14,382 nt of DNA from Methanothrix harundinacea (GCA_002502785.1 DAQG01000123.1:1-14382), one strand, 5' to 3'; positions 6,279-13,430 are shown, counted from the stretch's first letter. A program made the numbers and translations. The notes: generated by a model not told the origin, from the sequence alone.

Positions 6279-6929
6279 ATGGAGAAAATGGGCGATCTAT
6301 TGGAGATGCTGCGGCGTTTCGACTCCCTGGGGTCCACGAAGGAGGCGGCCAAGGAGGTCTTCGGCTGGGGCGTGGAGGACGTCCTGATCAGGGAGGAGCG
6401 ACCAGGCGTGGACCAAGTGATCATCCTGTTCTTCAACGGCCTTATCATCGAGGCGAGACACATCCTCAGCGAGGGGCTGGAGGAGTTCGGGGAGGAGTGG
6501 GAGTTTCGGCTTAAGATGAGGACAAACCTCACCTCCACCATCAGGTACAACGTCTTTTACTCTCGGTACATTCACGGGAAGGGGTACCTGAGAAACGACA
6601 TCGTCTTCGTCGAGAACAGGCTTCTCCGAAAGATGCTGGAGGACTTTTACATCCCCCGGCAGCGCTCGATCTACAAGCCGATAATCCTAGAGTTCAAGGG
6701 GCTTCACGCTTACGACTTCTTCGGGATCGAGGTGGATCGAGACCACAGCGAGATATATTACTCCACGGTCCGGCAGGGGCGGGAGGAGGCCGAGTCGAAT
6801 ATCGACGACGTCGTCGGCCGCCTCAACTACCTCAGCGATATGATGAAGGACGAGAAGCTCCGGAAGGACCTGAAGGCGCTGGACGAGGACCTCTGCAAGG
6901 TTCTCTGCATACTCTGCCCGACGGGGTGA
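6279..6929 (+). CDS. Unrecognised 216-residue soluble protein with CxxxCxxC tail
   Basis: I do not recognise this family. The protein is soluble, highly charged, with no signal peptide or membrane segment. The N-terminal third is helical (MGDLLEMLRRFDSLGSTKEA), the centre looks mixed alpha/beta (QVIILFFNGLIIEARHIL at 46-63; IYKPIILEFKGLHAYDFFGI at 131-150), and residues 164-205 look like a charged helix, perhaps coiled. It ends with three cysteines, C206, C210 and C213, spaced CxxxCxxC, then PTG and stop. A metal or Fe-S site or a redox role is possible but unproven. Start: the ATG at 6279 sits about 27 nt past a TATA box, suggesting a leaderless message; an ATG at 6288 preceded by GGAG is the alternative. 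Base composition matches the neighbours, so there is no sign of recent transfer. It stands alone, between divergent and convergent genes. Confidence 0.8.
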   Translation: MEKMGDLLEMLRRFDSLGSTKEAAKEVFGWGVEDVLIREERPGVDQVIILFFNGLIIEARHILSEGLEEFGEEWEFRLKMRTNLTSTIRYNVFYSRYIHGKGYLRNDIVFVENRLLRKMLEDFYIPRQRSIYKPIILEFKGLHAYDFFGIEVDRDHSEIYYSTVRQGREEAESNIDDVVGRLNYLSDMMKDEKLRKDLKALDEDLCKVLCILCPTG

Positions 6930-6976
6930 GGGCGGGCTTCGGGCCGGAATATCTCGGTTTCGGGGTTCGGGTCACG

Positions 6977-7016
6977 TTTTTGGGGACGGGTCGGAGGTAG
7001 ACGAGGCTTTTCTTTT
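6977..7016 (+). terminator. Possible U-rich terminator after the 216-residue gene
   Basis: Two T-rich tracts, TTTTT (6977-6981) and CTTTTCTTTT (7007-7016), follow the stop codon by about 50-90 nt in otherwise GC-rich sequence. U-rich tracts are typical of archaeal termination. The rest of the 201-nt spacer to the convergent gene (6930-7130) shows nothing else I can support. Confidence 0.3.
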
Positions 7017-7130
7017 ACTACATCGACATGCGACCAAGGCAGCAATAACAGCTGGGATTTGGTCAAGGCGATAACCGCTAGATCCGAGACTGATGTCAGC
7101 ATAAGATTTAAAGTCCAAAGACTCAATTGT

Positions 7131-7889
7131 TTAGCAGTCACACAAACGTTTTAACCAATTCCACAATTGTTTCATCGATTTTATTATATATTCCAGCCCG
7201 CAAAATGCCGCTAAAAACGAAACGAGATATATTAGCCATTTAAAATATTCGCGCTCATAGATATAATTCACGTGCACATCTACGACCCCCTCGTCTTGAT
7301 ACCATCTCCCCAAATTTCCATAAGTATATAGAACAGATATTTTATAATCTCTTGCTGGCGCGTTTTCTGCTATTATAAAATCGATGGTATATGGAGCAAA
7401 ATATGTTGGATTATCTGTCGTTCTTGCCTCTCCTAACATCAAGCCAGATGCACCAGATATATCAGCTCTTTGAAAAGCTTCTTCAAACCCTTCAATCTCG
7501 CTAATATCGACCATCCTATACATGTCTTTTGAAACTAAATGATAAAAACTGGGGGGCGATAAATTTTGTGGTTCGTAATATGCTTTAACTTTGGAAGGAC
7601 TTGTGTGTTTATATTCTCTCGCTGTAAAATTGATTGTTCCGTTATTCGGTAATTGATCAGGTATGACTACGTAAAGTTTGCTGGTATCCACATCTCCTAG
7701 ACCCGTTATAAATAATTCAATTTTTAAATTATCTCCAGAATTAAATTGGGTGCGACTTGTTTGTATTAAAAGATTATAAGACGGATCTCCGGAGAAATCT
7801 GCCAACACGGTACGATTCCCGAAAACACCGATTGGTAATATTACTAATACGACTGATACGACCAATAAGACTAATGGTATGAGCTTCAT
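7131..7889 (-). CDS. AT-rich membrane-anchored exported protein, function unknown
   Basis: A 252-residue protein with a hydrophobic N-terminal segment or signal (about 4-22), an extracytoplasmic region (about 24-215), a second membrane segment (about 217-236) and a short basic tail, KSMKQLWNWLKRLCDC, expected in the cytoplasm. The outer region looks beta-rich, like adhesion or CARDB-type domains (SRTQFNSGDNLKIELFITGL at 45-64), and holds NxT sequons at N25, N83 and N87 for possible archaeal N-glycosylation. I do not recognise the family. The start at 7889 follows AGGTGAT; a GTG at 7898 would overlap that site and is less likely. The gene is visibly AT-rich, rich in A/T-ending codons and ATA/AAA/TTT, unlike all neighbours, suggesting transfer or unusual constraint. 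It points away from the C25 peptidase across a long spacer. Confidence 0.75.
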   Translation of the reverse strand: MKLIPLVLLVVSVVLVILPIGVFGNRTVLADFSGDPSYNLLIQTSRTQFNSGDNLKIELFITGLGDVDTSKLYVVIPDQLPNNGTINFTAREYKHTSPSKVKAYYEPQNLSPPSFYHLVSKDMYRMVDISEIEGFEEAFQRADISGASGLMLGEARTTDNPTYFAPYTIDFIIAENAPARDYKISVLYTYGNLGRWYQDEGVVDVHVNYIYEREYFKWLIYLVSFLAAFCGLEYIIKSMKQLWNWLKRLCDC

Positions 7890-7929
7890 TTGTATCACCT
7901 AGTCTTCCATTATATTCTTAATCATTTTC

Positions 7930-8160
7930 CTCGCCCAAAGGTGAATCCCCGGACTGCCTCCCCCCTAGCAGAAGGCCTTCAATTTCATCTCGCCCGTTCC
8001 CGACAACGTCCCCCATCCAGCGCGACCCTCGCCCACTCCGCACGATCCCGCCGCCCTTTTCGCCACGATCTATTTTCGCCGCCCGCCTTCCTTCCCGGCG
8101 GGGGTCCCGCGCCCCTCGACGCGGCCGCCCCGCATCCCCGCCGCTTGCTCCGATCGCCAT
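7930..8160 (-). ncRNA. G-rich strand-biased island, speculative structured RNA
   Basis: About 230 nt of strongly C-rich plus strand (G-rich minus strand) sit between AT-rich flanks. The minus strand shows many G-runs of three to six. One clear hairpin has arms CCCGCC/GGCGGG at 8082-8087 and 8097-8102 with a 9-nt loop. GGCGAAAA is repeated, each copy near a GATCGTG. A TATA-like box lies upstream at 8249-8258. It may be a noncoding RNA, a structured leader of the membrane protein gene, or just odd-composition DNA. I found no SRP RNA or RNase P RNA signature. Confidence 0.2.
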
Positions 8161-8341
8161 CAAAAAACAATTGAAACTCAACAGACCCACGAAAGGTGAG
8201 TTTAGTCGTTCATACCAGGAGTTCCGCCCGTCAACTGTACAACTCGTAATATATATTTGCCATAAATTTCCGTGAAAATGTCTGGAAATCGGGCCGTCAG
8301 TGTGGAACTGCCAGTCGATTCGCCGCAACCAGAAAAAAACG

Positions 8342-8355
8342 ATATTTAAAAATAA
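8342..8355 (+). promoter_or_regulatory. Candidate TATA box of the C25 peptidase gene
   Basis: ATATTTAAAAATAA is the best TATA-like box upstream of the peptidase. It implies a start near 8372 and a leader of about 180 nt. A weaker box, AATTATAC near 8441-8448, would shorten the leader to about 80 nt. Confidence 0.35.
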
Positions 8356-8553
8356 CCTCGGGGAAAGTTTTTTATCTAAAGCATTTACATGGAATATTAA
8401 CTGTGATGTGAGGGATATCCTGATAAGGATCAAAGTCTGAAGGGAATTATACAGCTTGAGTTCTGTGGTGTCCAGCATCGCATCAGATGGGGGCGTATCA
8501 GATCGATACGTGTCTTGAAGCTAAAAATTAAAATTGAAGGGGACGGTTCCACC

Positions 8554-10635
8554 ATGCCAAGTGGTTCTTCGCGGTTTTGGACTTTGAAGGGTATAAAGGG
8601 GAGCCTTAGAACAACAGCGATTCGTAGCGTCTGCATCGCCGTTATATGCCAGCTGGCGCTGAACGCCTTTTTGGCCTTGCCGGCTTTTGGGGATACTCCC
8701 CCGGTTGATGCCGATTCCGGCAAGGTGCGTGTAGTTCTAAGTGCTGGAGAGTACAGCATAATCAAAGACGAAAGCGGCCTTGACGTCATAATGATGGACG
8801 ACTTTGCCTCGACCACCTCGCCAGGAGACCCGATGCTGGTGCACAAGGTCTACAACGTCCTCCTCCCGCCCAATGCGATTGAATCAGATCTCAATTTGGA
8901 GATAGTCTCCGCTGACGTTCAAGTCCTGAATGGAACGTACGAGATCAAGCCGGTGGGACCCTTCGCCCCAGACGTTGACGAATTTTCCGGCGGGGTCTCG
9001 CCGGCAGAATATTGGGGAGAGAATAAAGACATCACGGACGGGAAGAACCTCAACGTCTACGGACTGGACGCAAACTATCCTGAGAATTACGTGGAGCTTT
9101 TGCCCTACTCAGAGATGAGAAAATGGAAATTTGTGAAGCTGGACTTTTTCCCGCTCCAGTACAACCCGGCGTCAAAGAAGCTCACTCTGATAAAGAATGT
9201 AGTTGTGGATATAAGCTACGGAATCTCCCCGGATGTAATGGATCTAGGTCTTGCAGCCGATACGGTTATGGACGACGTCGCTACGGAGCTTTTTTTGAAT
9301 TACGACGAGGGAAAGGCCTGGTATGACCTGGAAAGGTCAGAATTCGAACCTCAGGCGACCTACGATTACGTCATAATAACCACCAACGCCATCGTCGCGG
9401 GCAGCGCCAAGCTGAGCACCTTCATCGCCCATAAGCAGAACCTCGGATACAGCGTTTTGGTGGTCACCGAAACCGACTTCGGCGGATTGACGGGCCAGGC
9501 ACCAAATCACAAGGCAGAGAAGATTCGCCAGTGGCTGAAGAACAACTACGTCACCATGGGGATCAAGTACGTGCTACTGATCGGCGATCCTCATCCTTAC
9601 GAGAGCGGTGAGGGCGACATCCCCATGAAGATGTGCTGGCCGAGGTATTCATTTTCAAGCTATAAGGAGTCCCCGACAGACTACTTCTACGCCGACCTGA
9701 CCGGCAACTGGGACAAAAACAACGACACGATCTACGGCGAGTGGGGAGCTGGAAAAGATTATCCCGTCACCGGCGGCGTCGACTTCACCCCCGAGGTCTA
9801 CGTCGGAAGGATACCGGTATACTACGCGGACTATGCAGCGCTGGACATTATACTTCAGAAGATCATAAGCTATGAGCTATCTTCTAGCACAAGCTGGAGA
9901 AAGAGCACGTTGCTGCCGATGTCCTTCAGCGACGCATCAACCGATGGAGCCCGCCTGAGCGAGCAGATGAGAAACGATTACCTGAACCCCAACGGATATT
10001 CTTCCTGGCGCATGTACCAGCAGGGAAGCATCGGATCATGTGCAAACTCAGTTTATCCAAGCGAACAGGAGCTTCTCGGAGGGACCGTGGTCAGAGACCG
10101 GTGGGCAGCAGGTGACTACGGCATAATGTGCTGGTGGGCGCATGGCAACCCAACTCAGGCAGGCGTAGGCTATAGCGGATGTGACAATAGCCTGATGTTC
10201 GACAGCTCCTACGCTTCAAGCCTGGACGACGCCCATCCCTCCTTCACATATCACTGCTCCTGTACCAACGCCTATCCGGAGAACAGCATCAACCTCGCAT
10301 ACTCAGTCTTAAAGCATGGCGGCATCAGCACAATCTCGGCGACGAGAGTTTCGTGGTATTACGTAGGACAGGCTTACGGAACCTTCGATGGAAGCCCTTC
10401 CAACTCGGGGCTTGGCTACGAGTACGTAAAGAGGCTGGTGCAGGAGCTTCCGGGAGGAGACGCCCTTTACCGGGCTAAACAAAGCGTATACCCGGGAGAT
10501 TACAGCGAAACCACGATGAACTGGTACGACTTCAACCTCTACGGCGACCCGTCGGTCTCGCTGAAGAACCCACCAACCCCCTATGTGCCATCGGTTAAGA
10601 AAAGAATTGCGAGGTGGCAGCGGTCTAAGCAGTAG
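8554..10635 (+). CDS. Secreted gingipain-like cysteine peptidase (family C25)
   Basis: A 693-residue exported protein of the C25 (gingipain) peptidase family. A long basic n-region precedes a hydrophobic core (about 26-44, VCIAVICQLALNAFLALPAFG) with a likely cut after AFG (46). An N-terminal pro-like beta domain spans about 55-260, and the caspase-like catalytic domain about 269-668: YDYVIITT (270-277), KYVLLIGDP (338-346), SPTDYFYADLTGNWD (373-387), PEVYVGRIP (413-421), catalytic H530 in WWAHGNP, and probable nucleophile C570 in HCSCTNAYPE, followed by LKHGGISTISATR. Both catalytic residues are present, so it is probably active. It ends soon after YGDPSVSL with a short basic tail, without the C-terminal sorting or binding domains common in bacterial gingipains, so it may be released or held by other means. 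ATG 8554 is preferred over TTG 8515 because it follows GGGGACGG. Substrate unknown. Confidence 0.9.
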   Translation: MPSGSSRFWTLKGIKGSLRTTAIRSVCIAVICQLALNAFLALPAFGDTPPVDADSGKVRVVLSAGEYSIIKDESGLDVIMMDDFASTTSPGDPMLVHKVYNVLLPPNAIESDLNLEIVSADVQVLNGTYEIKPVGPFAPDVDEFSGGVSPAEYWGENKDITDGKNLNVYGLDANYPENYVELLPYSEMRKWKFVKLDFFPLQYNPASKKLTLIKNVVVDISYGISPDVMDLGLAADTVMDDVATELFLNYDEGKAWYDLERSEFEPQATYDYVIITTNAIVAGSAKLSTFIAHKQNLGYSVLVVTETDFGGLTGQAPNHKAEKIRQWLKNNYVTMGIKYVLLIGDPHPYESGEGDIPMKMCWPRYSFSSYKESPTDYFYADLTGNWDKNNDTIYGEWGAGKDYPVTGGVDFTPEVYVGRIPVYYADYAALDIILQKIISYELSSSTSWRKSTLLPMSFSDASTDGARLSEQMRNDYLNPNGYSSWRMYQQGSIGSCANSVYPSEQELLGGTVVRDRWAAGDYGIMCWWAHGNPTQAGVGYSGCDNSLMFDSSYASSLDDAHPSFTYHCSCTNAYPENSINLAYSVLKHGGISTISATRVSWYYVGQAYGTFDGSPSNSGLGYEYVKRLVQELPGGDALYRAKQSVYPGDYSETTMNWYDFNLYGDPSVSLKNPPTPYVPSVKKRIARWQRSKQ

Positions 10636-10661
10636 GTCTGATGAGATTGACAGATCAAAAA

Positions 10662-10726
10662 GGATGGAGGGGCTGGCTTTAGAGATGGGCGTCGACACCC
10701 CCACCACCGAATCAACACCTCCATCC
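10662..10726. repeat. 9-bp inverted repeat after the peptidase gene
   Basis: GGATGGAGG (10662-10670) and CCTCCATCC (10718-10726) are perfectly inverted and enclose 47 nt containing the near-palindrome GGGCGTCGACACCC. It may form a large stem-loop that protects the 3' end of the peptidase mRNA. It is not followed by a T-run, so it is not a standard terminator. Confidence 0.4.
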
Positions 10727-10729
10727 ACC

Positions 10730-10952
10730 TGATATTCTGTATTAAAATGATTGCGTAGATATCTCGGCCGATGGAGTATGCAGGGCCCATCACCCCGGAG
10801 ACGGCCATTACCGCAAGGCCCTCCTCTTCGACCGCCAGTACTCCAGCTCATATAACTTTGATATTCCTTCAGATAGTAGGAACGTCTCATTGAAGGGTCG
10901 ATGCTTTTTCAAAATCTTCCGGATTGTTCCAGGAGACGGTGACGATTAACAT
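10730..10952 (-). pseudogene. Possible decayed gene downstream of speB
   Basis: Thirty nt after the speB stop an ATG at 10952 opens MLIVTVSWNNPEDFEKASTL before a TGA. In the same frame, from about 10847, comes LAVEEEGLAVMAVSGVMGPA followed by YSIGRDIYAIILI, which reads like real protein, with three TGA stops between the two. In the +1 frame the gap reads NETFLLSEGISKLYELEYW, also protein-like. Two compensating frameshifts would join these into one ORF of about 70-75 residues. I do not recognise the family. It may be a gene lost by mutation, a sequencing error, or chance. Confidence 0.3.
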
Positions 10953-10982
10953 TGAGCGACCGATCTGATACCGCTCGAAAAT

Positions 10983-11849
10983 TTACCTGTTTGCCGCAGA
11001 CTTTGCGGCGATGAACTCGCGGATCAATTTAGCGCCCAAGGCCGCTGTCTGACCTCCGTCGAACTGGGGCGCGATCTCGTTGACGTCCAGGCCGACGGCT
11101 TTTGGGGCTACGCTTTCGACGATGTACCGGACGTCCCACGAAGATAGGCCGAAGGGCTCGGGGTTTCCGACCCCCGGAGCGTAGGCGGGATCGATGCAGT
11201 CGAAGTCTATAGAGAGATAGATCTGGTCGCATCCGACCTCTTTCAGGGCGTCTTTCAGGACCACCTCAATGCCTCTCTCGTGTACCTCGTCACTGGAGTG
11301 GTAATGGATGCCATGCTCCTCGGCGTAGATGTACTCCTTCATGTCGCCACTCCTGATCCCTATCGAGGCGTAGCCTACGACCCCCTCGGTCTCGATGATG
11401 TGGCGGCTGGCGCATGCATGGCTCAGCCTCGTGCCGCCATACTCCTCCCTCAAATCGAAGTGAGCATCTAGGACGATGACCCCGATCTCGCCGTGCCGCC
11501 GGGCCACCTCGGCGACTATCGGCGGAGTTATGGAGTGCTCGCCGCCGATGAATATCGGTGTCGCCTTTTCTGGTACGAAGGCGAAGCCGTCTCGAATCGT
11601 CTGCCTGGCGTAGGCAGGGTCAGCCCCCAGGTCCAGATTTCCGAGATCGTTGACGTTGATATCTCTAAAATCTATACCATGCCGATGAACGTAAGTCTCG
11701 AAGTTGTAAGACGCCCGCCTAACGGCGTCCGGACCCTCCCGGGTCCCTGGCCGAAAAGAGGTGGTGGCATCGAAGGGAGCCCCTACGATCACGAACTCCG
11801 CCTCATCCGGGTCGGCGTTGGCGTCCGCAAAATTGGATATATTGAACAT
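10983..11849 (-). CDS. speB: Agmatinase / ureohydrolase (SpeB)
   Basis: A 288-residue member of the arginase/agmatinase family, of normal length. The expected reaction is agmatine + water to putrescine + urea. All binuclear manganese ligands are present: H105 in GGEHS, D128/H130/D132 in LDAHFD, and D215/D217 in SIDFDCIDPAYAPGVG. The N-terminal VIVGAPFDATTSFRPGTREGP (20-40) is also typical. The ATG lies 5 nt after the aIF5A stop (TAA CCTCG ATG) with no strong binding site, which suggests translational coupling. Putrescine feeds spermidine, the donor for deoxyhypusine on aIF5A, so the pairing is meaningful. Substrate choice among agmatine, arginine and related guanidino compounds cannot be fixed from sequence alone, but gene context favours agmatine. 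Confidence 0.9.
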   Translation of the reverse strand: MFNISNFADANADPDEAEFVIVGAPFDATTSFRPGTREGPDAVRRASYNFETYVHRHGIDFRDINVNDLGNLDLGADPAYARQTIRDGFAFVPEKATPIFIGGEHSITPPIVAEVARRHGEIGVIVLDAHFDLREEYGGTRLSHACASRHIIETEGVVGYASIGIRSGDMKEYIYAEEHGIHYHSSDEVHERGIEVVLKDALKEVGCDQIYLSIDFDCIDPAYAPGVGNPEPFGLSSWDVRYIVESVAPKAVGLDVNEIAPQFDGGQTAALGAKLIREFIAAKSAANR

Positions 11850-11854
11850 CGAGG

Positions 11855-12238
11855 TTAACGCATATCCATCTTGGTCTTGCCCATGACGAGCAAGTAGGAG
11901 ACTTCCTTCCCCTCTTCGAGCTTTGCACGGTCTTCCTCGGTAATGGGAACGTCTATGGTGCTGTAGTCGCCCAAATCCATAAGCTGGGCCGAATTTTCGG
12001 CTATCGTCAGAACCTGCCCTGACTTTCTCTCCACGATCGGAACGTAAACCTTTGCCGTGACCGGCTGAACGATGGATCTCTTCTGACCGTCGAAGATTCC
12101 GACCGCATCAACCCTCGCCTTGGCAGCGCCGTGCTTTCCTGGCTTGGACTTGGCTATGCTCTTGATGACGCACGGCTCGTCGTCGATGATTACGTACCTG
12201 CCCTCTTTCAGCTCCCTGGTCTCCACCTGCTCTTTCAT
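11855..12238 (-). CDS. eif5A: Translation factor aIF5A (hypusine-containing)
   Basis: A 127-residue archaeal IF5A, of normal length. The factor relieves ribosome stalling, notably at proline runs, and binds the ribosome near the P-site tRNA. The hypusination loop is SKPGKHGAAK (31-40), with K35 as the lysine converted to (deoxy)hypusine. The N-terminal half forms the SH3-like barrel around this loop, and the C-terminal half (about 65-127, VYVPIVERKSGQVLTIAENS onward) is the OB-fold-like domain. The ATG at 12238 follows AAGGTGACGAG and lies about 37 nt from a strong TATA box. speB follows after 5 nt. Whether this archaeon makes hypusine or stops at deoxyhypusine cannot be seen here, as dhs is not in the window. 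Confidence 0.97.
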   Translation of the reverse strand: MKEQVETRELKEGRYVIIDDEPCVIKSIAKSKPGKHGAAKARVDAVGIFDGQKRSIVQPVTAKVYVPIVERKSGQVLTIAENSAQLMDLGDYSTIDVPITEEDRAKLEEGKEVSYLLVMGKTKMDMR

Positions 12239-12269
12239 CTCGTCACCTTCCGGACGAATAACGTAGCTC

Positions 12270-12280
12270 CTATTTAAAGA
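12270..12280 (-). promoter_or_regulatory. TATA box of eif5A-speB, overlapping the aspC stop
   Basis: On the minus strand CTTTAAATAGG is a near-ideal archaeal TATA box. Its TAA (12276-12274) is also the aspC stop codon. Transcription would start near 12250, leaving a short leader with the AGGTGA binding site. eif5A and speB can thus be transcribed separately from aspC, although read-through is possible. Confidence 0.65.
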
Positions 12281-13377
12281 ATTTCTCTCATCCGGTCCAA
12301 GGCTGTTTTTATATCGTTCATGGAAGCAGCGTAAGATATCCTGATGTGCTCTTTTCCCTGAGCCCCGAAGGCAGATCCTGGAACCGTCACGACACCGCCC
12401 TTGATCAGCCTTGCAGCAACCTCATTTCCGTCCCCCACCTTCGGGAAGGCGTAGAAGGCACCCTCGGGCTTTGCTATCTCGATCCCCATCGACCGAAGCC
12501 CCTCGACGAGCACATCCCTCCTCCTCAAAAACTCGTCTCTCATCTCCCGGACGCAAGTCTGAGGACCGCTGACCGCTGCCAGGGCCGCCCTCTGGGAGAC
12601 TGAAGAGGCGCAGGCCTGGACGTACTGGTGGATCTTGAGCATGTTCTCGAGAGCCTCGCCCCTCGCCGCCAGGTAGCCGAGCCTCCAGCCGGTCATGGCG
12701 TAGGTCTTGGAGACGGCGTTGATGGTGATGACGTGATCGGAGTAGAGGGCGGGGCTGACGTGCTCCCCCTCGTAGATGAAGTGCTCATATACCTCGTCGG
12801 ATATTAGGGCGAAGCCGTGGTCCTCGGCCAGCTCCGCCAGGGCCCGCAGCTCATTCCTCGTCTGGACCGAGCCCGTGGGGTTGTTGGGGGAGTTGACGAC
12901 GAGGGCCTTCGTCCTCGACGTTATCTTCTCGGCGACGGCCTCGGCGGTGAGGTGGAACCTCTCGTTCATGGGAACGGCGACGGGCCGTCCGTGGGTCACC
13001 CTGGTGAGGGCCGAGTAGGAGACGAACCCGGGATCGCCCATAAGTATCTCGTCGTCCTTCTCGACGACGGCAGCGATGGCGAGAAATAGCGCTTCGCTCG
13101 CACCGCTGGTGACCATGATCTCGCCCGGCGTGTAATCGAGGCCGTTCTCCCGCCTGAACTTCTCGGAGAGGGCTGCCCGGAGCTCGACAGTGCCCAGGTT
13201 CATGGTGTAGCCTGTGAACCCCTCCTCGATCGCCTCGATCGCCGCTCGCTTGATGTGGTCGGGGGTGTCGAAATCGGGCTGGCCGAGGCCGAGGTTTATC
13301 GCGCCCGGACCGGCTCCCTCAAAGCTCTTTCTTATCCCGGAGATGTCGATCTCCTCGACGTGACTTGCAAACTTCAT
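12274..13377 (-). CDS. aspC: Class I aminotransferase, probably aspartate aminotransferase
   Basis: A 367-residue PLP-dependent class I/II aminotransferase of the I-gamma type found in archaea. It likely moves amino groups between aspartate (or aromatic/other amino acids) and 2-oxoglutarate. Visible: NLGLGQPDFDTPDHI (28-42), TSGASEALFLA (90-100), NSPNNPTGS (162-170), SDEVYEHF (193-200) with PLP-binding D194 and Y197, Schiff-base lysine K224 in NAVSKTYAMTGWRLGY, and substrate carboxylate-binding R346 in HIRISYA. The ATG at 13377 follows GGAGGACC and starts with the family-like MKFASHVEEIDISGIRKSF; an in-frame extension to 13491 is not family-like. It ends 35 nt before the eif5A start. Exact substrate cannot be fixed from sequence; alternatives include aromatic or alanine transaminases. 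Confidence 0.92.
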   Translation of the reverse strand: MKFASHVEEIDISGIRKSFEGAGPGAINLGLGQPDFDTPDHIKRAAIEAIEEGFTGYTMNLGTVELRAALSEKFRRENGLDYTPGEIMVTSGASEALFLAIAAVVEKDDEILMGDPGFVSYSALTRVTHGRPVAVPMNERFHLTAEAVAEKITSRTKALVVNSPNNPTGSVQTRNELRALAELAEDHGFALISDEVYEHFIYEGEHVSPALYSDHVITINAVSKTYAMTGWRLGYLAARGEALENMLKIHQYVQACASSVSQRAALAAVSGPQTCVREMRDEFLRRRDVLVEGLRSMGIEIAKPEGAFYAFPKVGDGNEVAARLIKGGVVTVPGSAFGAQGKEHIRISYAASMNDIKTALDRMREIL

Positions 13378-13417
13378 AGTCAGGTCCTCCTTTTCCGCCC
13401 CTTTGGCGCAGCGGGGT

Positions 13418-13430
13418 GAAATAGTTAAGC
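13418..13430 (-). promoter_or_regulatory. Candidate TATA box of aspC
   Basis: GCTTAACTATTTC on the minus strand is a modest TATA-like box about 41-53 nt before the ATG. It predicts a start near 13398 and a leader of about 20 nt that contains the GGAGGA binding site. Confidence 0.4.

Larger units (their letters stand above)
7890..8553. other. 664-nt gene-free region between divergent exported proteins
   Basis: The region falls into three parts. At 7890-7929 is the short AT-rich leader of the membrane protein. At about 7930-8160 is a very GC-rich island whose minus strand is dominated by G. At about 8165-8553 is an AT-rich part with promoter-like boxes. Open frames through the island translate to Arg/Gly-rich low-complexity sequence and are not convincing. 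A palindromic AATATATATT (8249-8258) could act as a TATA box in either direction; read leftward it would start transcription near 8225 and run through the island. CGTATC/GATACG (8494-8499, 8505-8510) forms a small hairpin in the peptidase leader. Confidence 0.5.
10636..10982. other. Spacer between convergent peptidase and speB genes
   Basis: This 347-nt stretch has no intact gene. It holds a perfect 9-bp inverted repeat near the peptidase stop and, on the minus strand, reading-frame fragments that look like a decayed gene downstream of speB. No T-rich terminator is obvious on either strand. Confidence 0.5.

Noticed and set aside
6894..6920. CxxxCxxC radical-SAM-like spacing in the 216-residue protein
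   Set aside because: The motif is at the extreme C-terminus, without the barrel that normally follows it, so a radical SAM enzyme is not supported.
7930..8160. SRP RNA or RNase P RNA in the GC-rich island
   Set aside because: I could not find the conserved SRP tetraloop region or the RNase P core sequences on either strand.
8170..8177. ATTGAAAC, like the end of many CRISPR repeats
   Set aside because: It occurs once here, with no repeat-spacer periodicity and no cas genes nearby.
7918..8478. Minus-strand open frame of 186 codons through the GC-rich island
   Set aside because: Its C-terminal half is Arg/Gly-rich low complexity, the composition changes sharply along it, and no ribosome binding site or family signature is seen.
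10309..10890. Minus-strand open frame of 193 codons overlapping the peptidase end
   Set aside because: Much of it is antisense to the C25 catalytic domain and not protein-like; the part beyond the peptidase mixes frames of the decayed gene.
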